Assembly: GCA_910589185.1 (NCBI GenBank)
Contig: CAJUSU010000012.1
Span: 1-43,264, forward strand
Source of the DNA: an uncultured Clostridia bacterium
GTDB taxonomy: Bacteria; Bacillota; Clostridia; TANB77; CAG-508
Reading direction: 5' to 3'
Length of the DNA: 43,264 nucleotides
The translations under genes were made by a program, and so were the position numbers. The notes beneath the pieces were generated by a model, which saw nothing but the letters and a program-made list of their open reading frames with translations, was not told the origin of the DNA and did not search any database. Below, one piece after another: positions 1-6,886 of this stretch (positions are counted from its first letter, which is position 1; every line of letters begins with the position of its first letter).

Positions 1-63
1 AACAAGCAAAAAGGAATTACACTAATAGCATTAGTAATAACGAAACTCGTGCCTACCGCCTAA
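1..63 (+). pseudogene. Truncated prepilin-like host gene at the left prophage junction (attL side)
   Basis: The frame is open at the window edge and reads N-K-Q-K-G-I-T-L-I-A-L-V-I-T, then K-L-V-P-T-A and a stop. K-G-I-T-L-I-A-L-V-I-T is the prepilin peptidase site plus the start of the hydrophobic helix of type IV pilin-like proteins common in Clostridia, which normally continues with more I/V/L residues. The hydrophobic run stops abruptly after the ACG codon near base 42, so foreign DNA probably joins the host gene at about bases 20-42. The integrase gene follows immediately on the opposite strand, as expected at an attachment site. The rest of the pilin gene should lie beyond the right edge of the window. 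Junction placement is inference. Confidence 0.6.
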
Positions 64-86
64 AATAAAGGGTTGTAGGCGTTTTT
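51..86 (+). terminator. Rho-independent terminator-like hairpin
   Basis: A GCCTAC/GTAGGC stem (51-56 with 75-80) with an 18-nt loop is followed by five T residues. It would stop transcription entering the prophage from the truncated pilin gene. The reverse strand also carries a T-rich tract, so some action on integrase transcripts is possible. Confidence 0.5.
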
Positions 87-137
87 GTATATTATGGGTA
101 TATTAGCGGTAGCACGGTTTAGTTATTTAGAGAAATT

Positions 138-1295
138 TTATGCACTTATGTGGGCAATTTCTGGAGGTGGAGCAAAGTTCAAAAATTGATATTCATTTCT
201 CCAGTATGCAGCATCTATAAGAGATAACATTTCATCTAAATTAAATAATGATTCTAACTTGTCAATTTCAATTTGCAATTCTTCTACAGATTTATGGACA
301 TATACATTATCAATTAATACTCTAGGCGAGTGGCCCATAATTAATTGAGTACAAAGCTTATTAGCTTCAATTTTATCCATCATACTTGCAAAAGTGTGTC
401 GACCATCATGTGGTCGATGTTCTAGTTCTAATCGTTCCATAATCTTATGGAATTTATCACGATTATAATTACTATATTTCATTTGTTGCCCTTCAGTATT
501 TTGAATCAACCATTTGGATCCAGAAGCAATTGCCTCATTATAATATTTTTCAAAGAATGGTCTTACAAAGCTACTGATAGGAACTTTTCTATTTTTACTA
601 CTACTATTCTTAATACCACAAATAAAGTAGTTTTCATCTAAATGTACATTTTCAGTTTCAACCAAAAGTAATTCACTAGGTCTAACACCAGAGAATATCA
701 TCATTAAAATAGTGTCAGTATAACGATACACATGTAATGATTTATATAAGGTTTTGATTTCATCTTCTGTAAAAGGAATTCGGATAATAGACTTATCAGG
801 CTTATCGCCTAAATCAATTTCACACTTACAATAATTCTTTTTGATAATATCACTTTCCATAGCATAGTCAGACATCTGACTAATAAGCATTTTCATACGT
901 TCCTTACCACTAAAAGTCTTATCACTATTAGTAATAACTGTTTGGATTTGATGCTTTTTAATTGTTATAAAAGGTAAATCGTGAATCTCCTTACAAGCTT
1001 TAAAAGCGTTTTTATAACTAAGCATCATTGAATTGCTTATTTTAGGAAATTTATTATTTGACCACTTATCATATAGTTCAGCAAAAGTAATTCTACTTGC
1101 ATCAATATCATAAGGGTCAGCATTGTAATCTGTAAGAGCAGCCATAGCTTCTTTATAAGTAACATAGCTACCAATATTTTTAAATTGTTGCCTACCAGTC
1201 TCATCATTCCAACCTATCGTTATTCGAGCAATATAAGGCTTTCGTCTGTTGCCAGGAGCCTTATATACACATCCAAAACCATTGGGATTTCGCAT
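138..1295 (-). CDS. int: Phage integrase, tyrosine recombinase family
   Basis: This 385-residue site-specific recombinase should integrate and excise the prophage. It has an N-terminal arm-binding region, a SAM-like core-binding domain (about 65-160) and a C-terminal catalytic domain. The catalytic set is visible: R205 in S-G-V-R-P-S-E, K237, H296 and R299 in H-D-G-R-H, H322 in G-H-S, and nucleophile Y332 in N-V-Y-V-H. The ATG has a GGAGGAGA ribosome site 2-3 nt upstream of its spacer. It lies next to the truncated pilin frame, reading towards the host junction, a usual position for a Bacillota prophage integrase. Length and motifs are normal and nothing suggests decay. Family assignment is firm; the target site is inferred from position. 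Confidence 0.95.
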   Translation of the reverse strand: MRNPNGFGCVYKAPGNRRKPYIARITIGWNDETGRQQFKNIGSYVTYKEAMAALTDYNADPYDIDASRITFAELYDKWSNNKFPKISNSMMLSYKNAFKACKEIHDLPFITIKKHQIQTVITNSDKTFSGKERMKMLISQMSDYAMESDIIKKNYCKCEIDLGDKPDKSIIRIPFTEDEIKTLYKSLHVYRYTDTILMMIFSGVRPSELLLVETENVHLDENYFICGIKNSSSKNRKVPISSFVRPFFEKYYNEAIASGSKWLIQNTEGQQMKYSNYNRDKFHKIMERLELEHRPHDGRHTFASMMDKIEANKLCTQLIMGHSPRVLIDNVYVHKSVEELQIEIDKLESLFNLDEMLSLIDAAYWRNEYQFLNFAPPPEIAHISA

Positions 1296-1344
1296 AATCT
1301 CCTCCTTTATTAGGAACGAGAAAATACTAAAGTAATTCCATAAT

Positions 1345-1373
1345 TTGCAAAAGTTGACATAATGTGTTATAAT
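1345..1373 (+). promoter_or_regulatory. Sigma-A promoter TTGCAA-17-TATAAT
   Basis: The -35 TTGCAA (1345-1350) is separated by 17 nt from a perfect -10 TATAAT (1368-1373). It points rightward and could transcribe the 35-residue reading frame that begins about 100 nt downstream. No operator copy lies in its spacer, unlike the promoters of the nearby switch. Confidence 0.6.
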
Positions 1374-1470
1374 TATAAAGAAGTAATAAAACTAGCAATA
1401 GTACCCATTTATATGTTGTAATAAACGAAGTAGTATTTGTAGTCAAATTACTAAAAAAGGGGTAAACAAA

Positions 1471-1578
1471 ATGTCGAATTTTGACAAACTATGCAAGTTT
1501 TTGCAAGAAAACGATATCGAGTTAAGAGCAGTATTAATATTTATAAAGGAATACTTAAAGGGTAATTCCAATAAATAA
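1471..1578 (+). CDS. Small hypothetical protein, 35 aa
   Basis: A short frame beginning M-S-N-F-D-K-L-C-K-F, soluble and probably helical, with an AAGGGG ribosome site about 9 nt before ATG and a consensus promoter upstream. It ends 2 nt before the convergent repressor gene stop. No family is recognised. It could be a small lysogeny modulator, or the transcript could act as antisense to the repressor mRNA. Coding status rests only on the promoter, ribosome site and intact frame. Confidence 0.4.
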   Translation: MSNFDKLCKFLQENDIELRAVLIFIKEYLKGNSNK

Positions 1579-1580
1579 TA

Positions 1581-1949
1581 CTACTTCGGAAACTTTTGGA
1601 GCAAATCTTTAAATTGTGAGATAAACTCAAGAAAAGAGGCAAGTTCTTCATCTGTAAGGTCTTGTCTTTTTTCATTTCCGTTTCCTTTGTAAAATTCCTC
1701 AATCATTCCTGCGACCTTTTTTAAAGTGTCATCATATTTTTGCTCGTTCCTTATATTAGAACGACATCTCAAATAATCTAGTGAACAACCAAAAAAGTCA
1801 CATATTTTATTTTCAAAATCCATACTAACTTTTTGATTCTTTCCACTTTCATAATGGCTAATAATTTGTTGCGAATAATCAATTTGTTTAGCCAATTCTT
1901 CTTGAGATAAATTGCGTTCAGTTCTTAAATCAAATAACCTATTTTTCAT
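1581..1949 (-). CDS. Xre-family repressor (CI-like)
   Basis: 122 residues starting M-K-N-R-L-F-D-L-R, with an N-terminal helix-turn-helix (about 5-60; N-L-S-Q-E-E-L-A-K-Q-I and Q-Q-I-I-S-H-Y-E-S-G-K) of the Xre/Cro-CI type and a short helical C-terminus that probably dimerises. There is no peptidase domain, so induction would not use LexA-like self-cleavage. I chose the internal ATG because AAAGGAG lies 11 nt upstream. It is divergent from the Cro-like gene, and the region between carries phased operator repeats overlapping both promoters. It most likely maintains lysogeny. Confidence 0.88.
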   Translation of the reverse strand: MKNRLFDLRTERNLSQEELAKQIDYSQQIISHYESGKNQKVSMDFENKICDFFGCSLDYLRCRSNIRNEQKYDDTLKKVAGMIEEFYKGNGNEKRQDLTDEELASFLEFISQFKDLLQKFPK

Positions 1950-1973
1950 AAGTAAATCAACTCCTTTAAAACT

Positions 1974-2002
1974 ATTATACAAAAATAATTTGTACAAGTC
2001 AA
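1974..2002 (-). promoter_or_regulatory. Repressor promoter TTGACT-17-TATAAT (leftward)
   Basis: On the minus strand, -35 TTGACT (2002-1997) and -10 TATAAT (1979-1974) are 17 nt apart and face the repressor gene. A degenerate operator copy (TACAAAAATAAT on the plus strand, 1978-1989) lies across the spacer, so the repressor may regulate itself. Confidence 0.75.
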
Positions 2003-2083
2003 GTGGTTTTACAAAAGAAATTTGTTAAAAAGTATTGACATACAAAAGAAATGACTATATAATACTGTTTGTACAAAAGAAAT
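1978..2083. promoter_or_regulatory. Lysogeny operator array, TACAAAAGAAAT boxes at 31-bp steps
   Basis: Perfect 12-bp boxes start at 2010, 2041 and 2072, exactly 31 bp apart (about three helical turns), with a degenerate box at 1978. The 2041 box fills the spacer of the rightward promoter and the 1978 box lies in the spacer of the leftward one. Repressor and Cro-like protein are the likely ligands. The boxes are asymmetric direct repeats rather than the palindromes usual for CI-type repressors. Confidence 0.8.
2035..2063 (+). promoter_or_regulatory. Rightward early promoter TTGACA-17-TATAAT
   Basis: Both hexamers match the sigma-A consensus perfectly with ideal spacing, and an operator box occupies 12 of the 17 spacer bases. 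It transcribes the Cro-like gene and probably the early operon beyond. Strong repression in the lysogen is expected. Confidence 0.88.
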
Positions 2084-2108
2084 GTGTACAAATGGAAGGG
2101 TGGGAAAT

Positions 2109-2315
2109 ATGTATAATAATATTCAGAATATACGAAAGAAAAAGAATATAAGCCAAAAAGAATTAGCCAAAAGACTAAAAGTAACACAACAAGCAGTTTC
2201 GTATATGGAAAATAAGGATATAGATGTTCCAACCAATAAGAAAAGAAAGATAGCAAAAATACTTGAAGAAAAGGTCGAGAATATCTTCCCAGAAATGAAA
2301 CTGTTGGATAGATAG
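2109..2315 (+). CDS. Cro-like Xre-family regulator
   Basis: 68 residues starting M-Y-N-N-I-Q-N-I-R, almost entirely a single helix-turn-helix domain (K-N-I-S-Q-K-E-L-A-K-R-L then Q-Q-A-V-S-Y-M-E-N). It is the first gene under the rightward promoter and divergent from the repressor, the classic Cro position. I chose the ATG at 2109 because the purine-rich GGAAGGGTGGG lies just before it; a longer upstream frame would begin inside an operator box. It probably binds the same TACAAAAGAAAT boxes. Confidence 0.85.
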   Translation: MYNNIQNIRKKKNISQKELAKRLKVTQQAVSYMENKDIDVPTNKKRKIAKILEEKVENIFPEMKLLDR

Positions 2316-2336
2316 GCTTATTTTTTTACAATTAAA

Positions 2337-2379
2337 TACAAAAGAAATAAGTAAAACATCAACTCTTTACAAAAGAAAT
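2337..2379. promoter_or_regulatory. Second operator pair, same box and 31-bp step
   Basis: Two perfect TACAAAAGAAAT boxes start at 2337 and 2368, again exactly 31 bp apart, between the Cro-like gene and the next DNA-binding gene. No strong -35/-10 pair is obvious here, so the array may control read-through or a weak promoter. The last box ends about 18 nt before the next start codon. Confidence 0.75.
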
Positions 2380-2397
2380 ACAAGAAAGGAGGAAATA

Positions 2398-2622
2398 ATG
2401 GATGCAGATGAAAAGAAAGTAACAATAAAAAAAGCAGCTAATCTAATGGGAACATCAGAGCAATTTGTAAGAATAGGCTTAAGAAACAATAGATTTCCAT
2501 TTGGATCCGCAGTAAAGTTAAGTTCAAAATGGACTTATTACATATCACCAAAACTGTTCTATCAATATATAGACAATAAAAAAGAACAAAGCAGAACAAT
2601 AAATTGTATATCAGGAACATAA
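2398..2622 (+). CDS. Excisionase/MerR-like DNA-binding protein
   Basis: 74 residues with a winged-helix-like pattern: a helix-turn-helix (I-K-K-A-A-N-L-M-G-T-S-E-Q-F-V-R), an R-F-P-F-G-S-A-V turn, then S-S-K-W-T-Y-Y-I-S-P-K-L-F. This layout is common in small early-region phage proteins annotated as excisionase-like. It has an AAGGAGG ribosome site and lies just after the second operator pair. It may assist excision with the integrase or regulate early transcription; the sequence does not decide which. Confidence 0.65.
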   Translation: MDADEKKVTIKKAANLMGTSEQFVRIGLRNNRFPFGSAVKLSSKWTYYISPKLFYQYIDNKKEQSRTINCISGT

Positions 2623-2724
2623 ATTGTTTTACTTTGCACTTAATTAAATAATTAATTGTACACATTATAACACAAATCAAAGCCATTTGTAAAGGCTCAA
2701 TTTTTGCAAAAGGAGGAAAACTAG

Positions 2725-2934
2725 ATGGAATTTGAAAATCCAAATTTCGGAACATGTGAGCTAATGAATTGCGATGTAAAGCTTGGAAAAACAATAATTT
2801 TTATAAAAAATAACTCAATGAATCCATATGTAGTAACAACAAAATTGCTAAAAGATAAAACTTGGATAAAAGGAGAATACTTTGCTACATATCAAGAAGC
2901 TAAAGAATACTATGAAAATTTATACAAGGAATAG
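2725..2934 (+). CDS. Hypothetical early protein, 69 aa
   Basis: A small soluble protein starting M-E-F-E-N-P-N-F-G with AAAGGAGG upstream. No family is recognised. It opens the early replication cluster and ends just before the helicase N-terminal fragment, so it is probably co-transcribed. A weak AGCC/GGCT hairpin and T run precede it (about 2680-2706), which may attenuate early transcription. Confidence 0.6.
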   Translation: MEFENPNFGTCELMNCDVKLGKTIIFIKNNSMNPYVVTTKLLKDKTWIKGEYFATYQEAKEYYENLYKE

Positions 2935-2939
2935 TATAG

Positions 2940-3293
2940 ATGATAGCATCATTTGAAGATGGACAAATAGTATTAACGGACAGCTACCAATATAAAGATT
3001 TTATAAAAAGCAAATTGTTTGATCCAAAGTGGAAAAAAGAAAGAAAAGCTTGGATAGTTCCATGTACTAAAGATAATATTACTAGACTAGAGAAAATTGG
3101 ATGTGTAGTAGGAAAAGAAATAATAGACTATGGAAATAAACAATACGAACACATTATGGAAGCAACAAAAGAAAAAATGGCAAGTGAATCTGTAGAAATA
3201 GAGCCAATGCCAATAAAAGTAAAACCATACCAACACCAGATAAAAGGCTATAATATAGCTTGTAAGTTAATGAATTTATTTAAAAAGGAGTAA
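2940..3293 (+). CDS. N-terminal part of a split SNF2-type phage helicase
   Basis: 117 residues. The first part (F-D-P-K-W-K-K-E-R-K-A-W-I-V-P) resembles the N-terminal region of phage SNF2 helicases, and the end (V-K-P-Y-Q-H-Q-I-K-G-Y-N-I-A-C) is the Q motif that should lie just before the Walker A motif. The protein stops there, and the ATPase continues in a separate gene about 300 bp downstream. The stop lies in the variable loop between Q motif and motif I. A weak AAGGA site inside the upstream gene precedes ATG. It may complement the downstream ATPase in trans or be a remnant. Confidence 0.7.
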   Translation: MIASFEDGQIVLTDSYQYKDFIKSKLFDPKWKKERKAWIVPCTKDNITRLEKIGCVVGKEIIDYGNKQYEHIMEATKEKMASESVEIEPMPIKVKPYQHQIKGYNIACKLMNLFKKE

Positions 3294-3300
3294 AAAGTAT

Positions 3301-3588
3301 ATGGAAAAAATAATGAATTTAAGGGGTAATAGAGAAATCAAAAGTATAAAAGCACAGGAACACATAGGAATTAAACCAGAGGTTACATTTGAAATTGAAT
3401 TTGATAACAAAGAAAAATTGATAATAGACTTAACTGTATTAGGAAATGTAACACAAAGAGTAGCCAAAGAATTAGATGAAATGGAAAGAAAATTAAACGA
3501 AAAATTATCTTTAGGACTTATGGCATCATTTATGGCAATGGGTATAGATAAGAAAGACTTAAAAGATATATTTAAGGAAATAAAATAG
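3301..3588 (+). CDS. Hypothetical protein inserted between two helicase halves, 95 aa
   Basis: A small charged protein with a beta-rich first half (E-V-T-F-E-I-E-F-D) and a helical second half (Q-R-V-A-K-E-L-D-E-M-E-R-K-L). No recognised family. It has an AAGGAG site about 12 nt upstream and sits exactly between the Q-motif fragment and the ATPase of the SNF2 helicase, so its gain probably split that gene. It has no nuclease motif that would mark a homing element. It could be an accessory subunit of the split helicase. Confidence 0.6.
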   Translation: MEKIMNLRGNREIKSIKAQEHIGIKPEVTFEIEFDNKEKLIIDLTVLGNVTQRVAKELDEMERKLNEKLSLGLMASFMAMGIDKKDLKDIFKEIK

Positions 3589-3598
3589 GAGGCCACTT

Positions 3599-4921
3599 AT
3601 GTCAGGAGCAGTATTATTAATGGATATGGGTACAGGAAAAACATTAACAACTATAGCAGTAATGGGTAGAGCTTACTTAAACGAAAAAATAAAGAAAGTT
3701 CTTGTTGTTTGCCCAGCATCGGTAGTACCTGTATGGGAAAAAGAAATAGAGCAATATGCAGATTTTGAAAATACTGTTATAACACTAGAAGGAACTATGA
3801 ACAAAAGAAAGCAGAAATTAAAAGAACTTGTATTTGGAAAAGGATTAAAAGTAGCAGTAATCAACTATGAATCAACTTGGAGAATGTTTGATGACCTAAA
3901 AGAATGGAATCCAGATATGATTATATGTGATGAATCACAAAGAATAAAAAATCATACTGCAGCACAGAGTAAGGCAATGCATAAGCTTGGAGATATAGCA
4001 AAATATAAAATGCTACTTACAGGAACACCAATACAAAATAATCCGTTAGATGTATTTAGCCAATACAGATTTGTAGACAAAACAATATATGGTACAAGCT
4101 TTTATATTTTCAGAAATAGGTATGTGCGAATGGGTGGATATGGAGGCCATCAAGTAATTGGATACATCAACCAAGATGAACTAATAGAAAAAATGCATAG
4201 TATTGCGTATAGAGTAACAAAAGAAGAAGCACTAGACTTGCCAGAGGAAATAAAAACAATGAGATACTGTGAACTAGAGCCAAGTAGTAGAAAAATATAT
4301 GACCAGATAAAAAAAGAATGCTATATGGAATTAGAGCAAGGAGAAATCACAGTAACCAATGTACTTACCAAAACATTAAGATTAAGACAAATAACAGGTG
4401 GCTTTATCAATAACGATGATAAAGAAACACAATTTGTAAGTAACGCAAAACTAGATGCACTTGAAGAAATCATAAACGATGTAGTAATAGATTCCAATAA
4501 AAAGCTAGTAATATTTGCAGTTTTCTTGGATGAAATTTCTGCAATAAAAAAGCTAGTAGAAAGTAAAGGAATAAAATACAGTTGGATCACAGGTCAAGTA
4601 AAAATGGATGAGCGTGGACAAATGGTGGATGACTTTCAAAACAAGGATGATGTAAAAGTATTTATATGTCAGACACACACAGCAGGACTAGGAATCACAT
4701 TAACTGCAGCAGACACATCAGTATTTTATAGTGTGGATTTTAACTATGTCGATTATACTCAAGCAATGGCAAGATTACATAGAATAGGACAAAAGAACAA
4801 TGTTAACCATATACACCTAATTGCTAAAAATACAATAGATACAAGGCTAATGAAGGTATTGGATAACAAAGGAGATATATCAACAACAATTGTGGATAAT
4901 TGGAGAAAATTTTTTGAATAG
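3599..4921 (+). CDS. SNF2-family helicase ATPase (phage DEAD/DEAH type)
   Basis: 440 residues with all core motifs: Walker A D-M-G-T-G-K-T (9-15), motif II I-I-C-D-E-S-Q, motif III L-L-T-G-T-P-I-Q-N-N, then the C-terminal RecA domain with Q-T-H-T-A-G-L-G-I-T-L and R-L-H-R-I-G-Q-K. It likely remodels protein-DNA or branched DNA during phage replication. It lacks the Q-motif region, carried by the gene at 2940. It begins almost directly at the strand before Walker A, behind its own AGGAGG site. Homologues usually carry both parts in one chain. Confidence 0.9.
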   Translation: MSGAVLLMDMGTGKTLTTIAVMGRAYLNEKIKKVLVVCPASVVPVWEKEIEQYADFENTVITLEGTMNKRKQKLKELVFGKGLKVAVINYESTWRMFDDLKEWNPDMIICDESQRIKNHTAAQSKAMHKLGDIAKYKMLLTGTPIQNNPLDVFSQYRFVDKTIYGTSFYIFRNRYVRMGGYGGHQVIGYINQDELIEKMHSIAYRVTKEEALDLPEEIKTMRYCELEPSSRKIYDQIKKECYMELEQGEITVTNVLTKTLRLRQITGGFINNDDKETQFVSNAKLDALEEIINDVVIDSNKKLVIFAVFLDEISAIKKLVESKGIKYSWITGQVKMDERGQMVDDFQNKDDVKVFICQTHTAGLGITLTAADTSVFYSVDFNYVDYTQAMARLHRIGQKNNVNHIHLIAKNTIDTRLMKVLDNKGDISTTIVDNWRKFFE

Positions 4922-4937
4922 GAAGGAAAGAAAGAAA

Positions 4938-5282
4938 ATGAAAAAATATGAAATTGGAAATATTGTAAAAACAAAAGAAGGAAACAAATGTGTAATTCTA
5001 GACTTTATAGATGATGAGGTAATAGTATTTAATTTAAGCGAATTACATCCAGACAAAATAAAAATGGATGACATAGTAGAAAAAATCAAGGAAGCAAAAG
5101 GAACTACAATCATTATCGATAAAAATAATAATAGCGATTCAGATAGTACAGAGAAAGAATCAGAAGAAACTGAAGAGGATATTGAAAAGAAATTTGCAGA
5201 ATTGCTAAAAATATTTGGAAAGGCTGCTATGGAGCTTGGAGAAATATTTGTAAAAATAGCAGAGAGTGATGAGAATGAATAA
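4938..5282 (+). CDS. Hypothetical acidic early protein, 114 aa
   Basis: Starts M-K-K-Y-E-I-G-N-I-V-K-T-K-E-G; the first 50 residues form a small beta-rich module, followed by an Asp/Ser/Glu-rich linker (about 58-78) and a C-terminal helix. No family recognised. The purine-rich GGAAGGAAAGAAAG lies before the chosen ATG. It follows the helicase by 16 nt and overlaps the next gene, so it belongs to the early operon. The acidic linker could allow protein docking, but nothing more can be said. Confidence 0.6.
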   Translation: MKKYEIGNIVKTKEGNKCVILDFIDDEVIVFNLSELHPDKIKMDDIVEKIKEAKGTTIIIDKNNNSDSDSTEKESEETEEDIEKKFAELLKIFGKAAMELGEIFVKIAESDENE

Positions 5283-5601
5283 AGATGACATGGAAATATT
5301 TTTTGAAGCACTTGATGGAATGCCTTGTGCAAAAGAAAATAAATGTGCTGAAAAATATAGAGAATTATATAAACTTGTTGAAGATCTAACGGAAGAACTT
5401 GCTGAAAAATATAAATTAGAAACAGAAATAGAGAACTTAAACAAGATAAATGAAGTACAAACAGAAGCAATCGAAATACTGAAAGATTCAAAAGAAAAAT
5501 TAGAATTTAACATAAAATTTATGCACAAAGAAATTGAGTTTCTACAAAATTTATTGCTAGAAGAAAGAAGTAAAAATATGAAAAAGGATGGAGAAGAATG
5601 A
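5275..5601 (+). CDS. Coiled-coil hypothetical protein, 108 aa
   Basis: Starts M-N-K-D-D-M-E-I-F-F-E-A-L; residues about 30-105 are almost continuous heptad-like helix rich in E, K and L. An early pair of cysteines (P-C-A-K-E-N-K-C) is present. The start at 5275 is favoured by GAGAG 8 nt upstream; GTG 5266 and ATG 5269 are alternatives. It overlaps its neighbours on both sides by 8 and 4 bp, indicating translational coupling. Function unknown. Confidence 0.6.
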   Translation: MNKDDMEIFFEALDGMPCAKENKCAEKYRELYKLVEDLTEELAEKYKLETEIENLNKINEVQTEAIEILKDSKEKLEFNIKFMHKEIEFLQNLLLEERSKNMKKDGEE

Positions 5602-6008
5602 ATGATAAATTGATGATAGAAGCAGAATTCCTAACACATTTAAAAGATAATAAGACACAGGTAGAAGAAGAACTAAAACAAATAAAGAAACAAATTGAGA
5701 ATCAAGAAAAAAAACTAATAGATATGATGGTAGAGAGCGAATTACAAAACTTTAAAGGTAAGAACGGAATAACATATTCATTAAAAACAACAGTAATACC
5801 AAATGTACTTGCAGAAAACAAAGTAGCATTAGTAGAAGCATTGAAAGAAAATGGATATGCAGGGTTAGTAAAAGAAGAAGTAAATGCACAGACTTTTAAA
5901 AGTTTTGTAAAAGAGCAAGGCTGGGAAACAACAGATGAACTGCCAGAATATTTACAAAATATTGTTAGTTTATATGAAAAAACAACAATAGGAACTAGGA
6001 GGTCATAG
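5598..6008 (+). CDS. Conserved phage early protein with coiled-coil N-terminus (Gp157/gp33-like)
   Basis: 136 residues: an N-terminal coiled coil (E-E-E-L-K-Q-I-K-K-Q-I-E-N-Q-E-K-K-L), then a compact domain (L-Q-N-F-K-G-K-N-G-I-T-Y-S-L) ending in V-N-A-Q-T-F-K-S-F-V-K-E-Q-G-W. This two-part layout is common in uncharacterised early proteins of Bacillota siphoviruses near SSB or recombinase genes. The start overlaps the previous stop as ATGA. A role in recombination or replication is inferred only from position. Confidence 0.6.
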   Translation: MNDKLMIEAEFLTHLKDNKTQVEEELKQIKKQIENQEKKLIDMMVESELQNFKGKNGITYSLKTTVIPNVLAENKVALVEALKENGYAGLVKEEVNAQTFKSFVKEQGWETTDELPEYLQNIVSLYEKTTIGTRRS

Positions 6009-6009
6009 A

Positions 6010-6198
6010 ATGTTTCAAATAATATGGATAATATGTCTAACCTTAATTGCATTGAGATGTATAAGCAGTATAGACAAGTATAAAGATGCAGAAATTTTAA
6101 GACTAAAAAAAGAATTGAAAAAAATGGAGGGGAACAATTATGAGCAAAGAAATAACTACAACCAATCAAAACAATTTTATAATGGGAATAGAAAATAA
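6010..6198 (+). CDS. Small membrane protein, 62 aa
   Basis: One N-terminal transmembrane helix (F-Q-I-I-W-I-I-C-L-T-L-I-A-L-R-C-I), then a charged cytoplasmic helix and an Asn/Gln-rich tail. AGGAGG lies 8 nt upstream of ATG. The last 59 nt overlap the start of the next gene in another frame, and that gene's ribosome site lies inside it. Small membrane proteins in phage early operons sometimes act in superinfection exclusion or takeover; nothing specific identifies this one. Confidence 0.55.
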   Translation: MFQIIWIICLTLIALRCISSIDKYKDAEILRLKKELKKMEGNNYEQRNNYNQSKQFYNGNRK

Positions 6199-6862
6199 GG
6201 AAATTCCAATGGATGAGTTAGATGGATTCAACTTATCATTTGACAAAATTAAAATCCCAGCAGGAGGAACAACAGCTTTTGAAGTTCCAGGAGATGATCC
6301 AGAGAATCCAGATGTTGTAAAAGAATTAAAAGTAGTAATAGTAGATCAATATCCTATAAATGCATATTACAAGGATGCATACGATGGAACTGAATCTGCA
6401 CCTGACTGCTTTTCTTGTGATGGACATATCGGTGTAAATATGGAAGGAGAATCAATTAGTTGTGAATCGTGTCCAAATAATAAATATGGAACTGCAATTG
6501 ATGGAATCGGAAAAGCTTGTAAAAATATGCGTAGATTATATATTTTAAGAAGTGGAGATACCTTTCCAATGCTTTTAACATTACCAGCAACTAGCATAAG
6601 TCCATTTGGAAAATATCTTCAAAGAATCGTAGCAAAAGGATTAAGACCATGCGATGTAATAACCAAAATAGCACTAAAGAAAGCAGAAAGTAAAGGTGGA
6701 ATTACTTATGCTCAAGCAACATTTGTAATGGATGAAATACTACCACCAGAAGTAAAAGAAAAGGTAAGAAAGTATGCTGCAGAAATGAAAAATACAACTA
6801 GAGTAGTACAAGCAGAAGAATATTCAAAGGAAAATACGGAAGATACGGAATTACCTTTCTAA
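6140..6862 (+). CDS. Probable ssDNA-binding/replication accessory protein with Cys cluster and ELPF tail
   Basis: 240 residues. The last residues, E-D-T-E-L-P-F, match the acidic Phe-ended tip that single-stranded DNA-binding proteins use to recruit partners. Residues about 93-125 carry two C-x2-C pairs (C-F-S-C and C-E-S-C) and a further Cys (K-A-C-K-N-M-R-R), a likely zinc site. Strong ribosome site GGAGGGG. It lies directly before the primase-helicase, where a phage SSB would be useful. No canonical OB-fold signature is obvious by eye, so the SSB assignment is inference from the tail and position. Confidence 0.6.
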   Translation: MSKEITTTNQNNFIMGIENKEIPMDELDGFNLSFDKIKIPAGGTTAFEVPGDDPENPDVVKELKVVIVDQYPINAYYKDAYDGTESAPDCFSCDGHIGVNMEGESISCESCPNNKYGTAIDGIGKACKNMRRLYILRSGDTFPMLLTLPATSISPFGKYLQRIVAKGLRPCDVITKIALKKAESKGGITYAQATFVMDEILPPEVKEKVRKYAAEMKNTTRVVQAEEYSKENTEDTELPF

Positions 6863-6886
6863 AATAATAGGAAGGGGTAATCTTGC

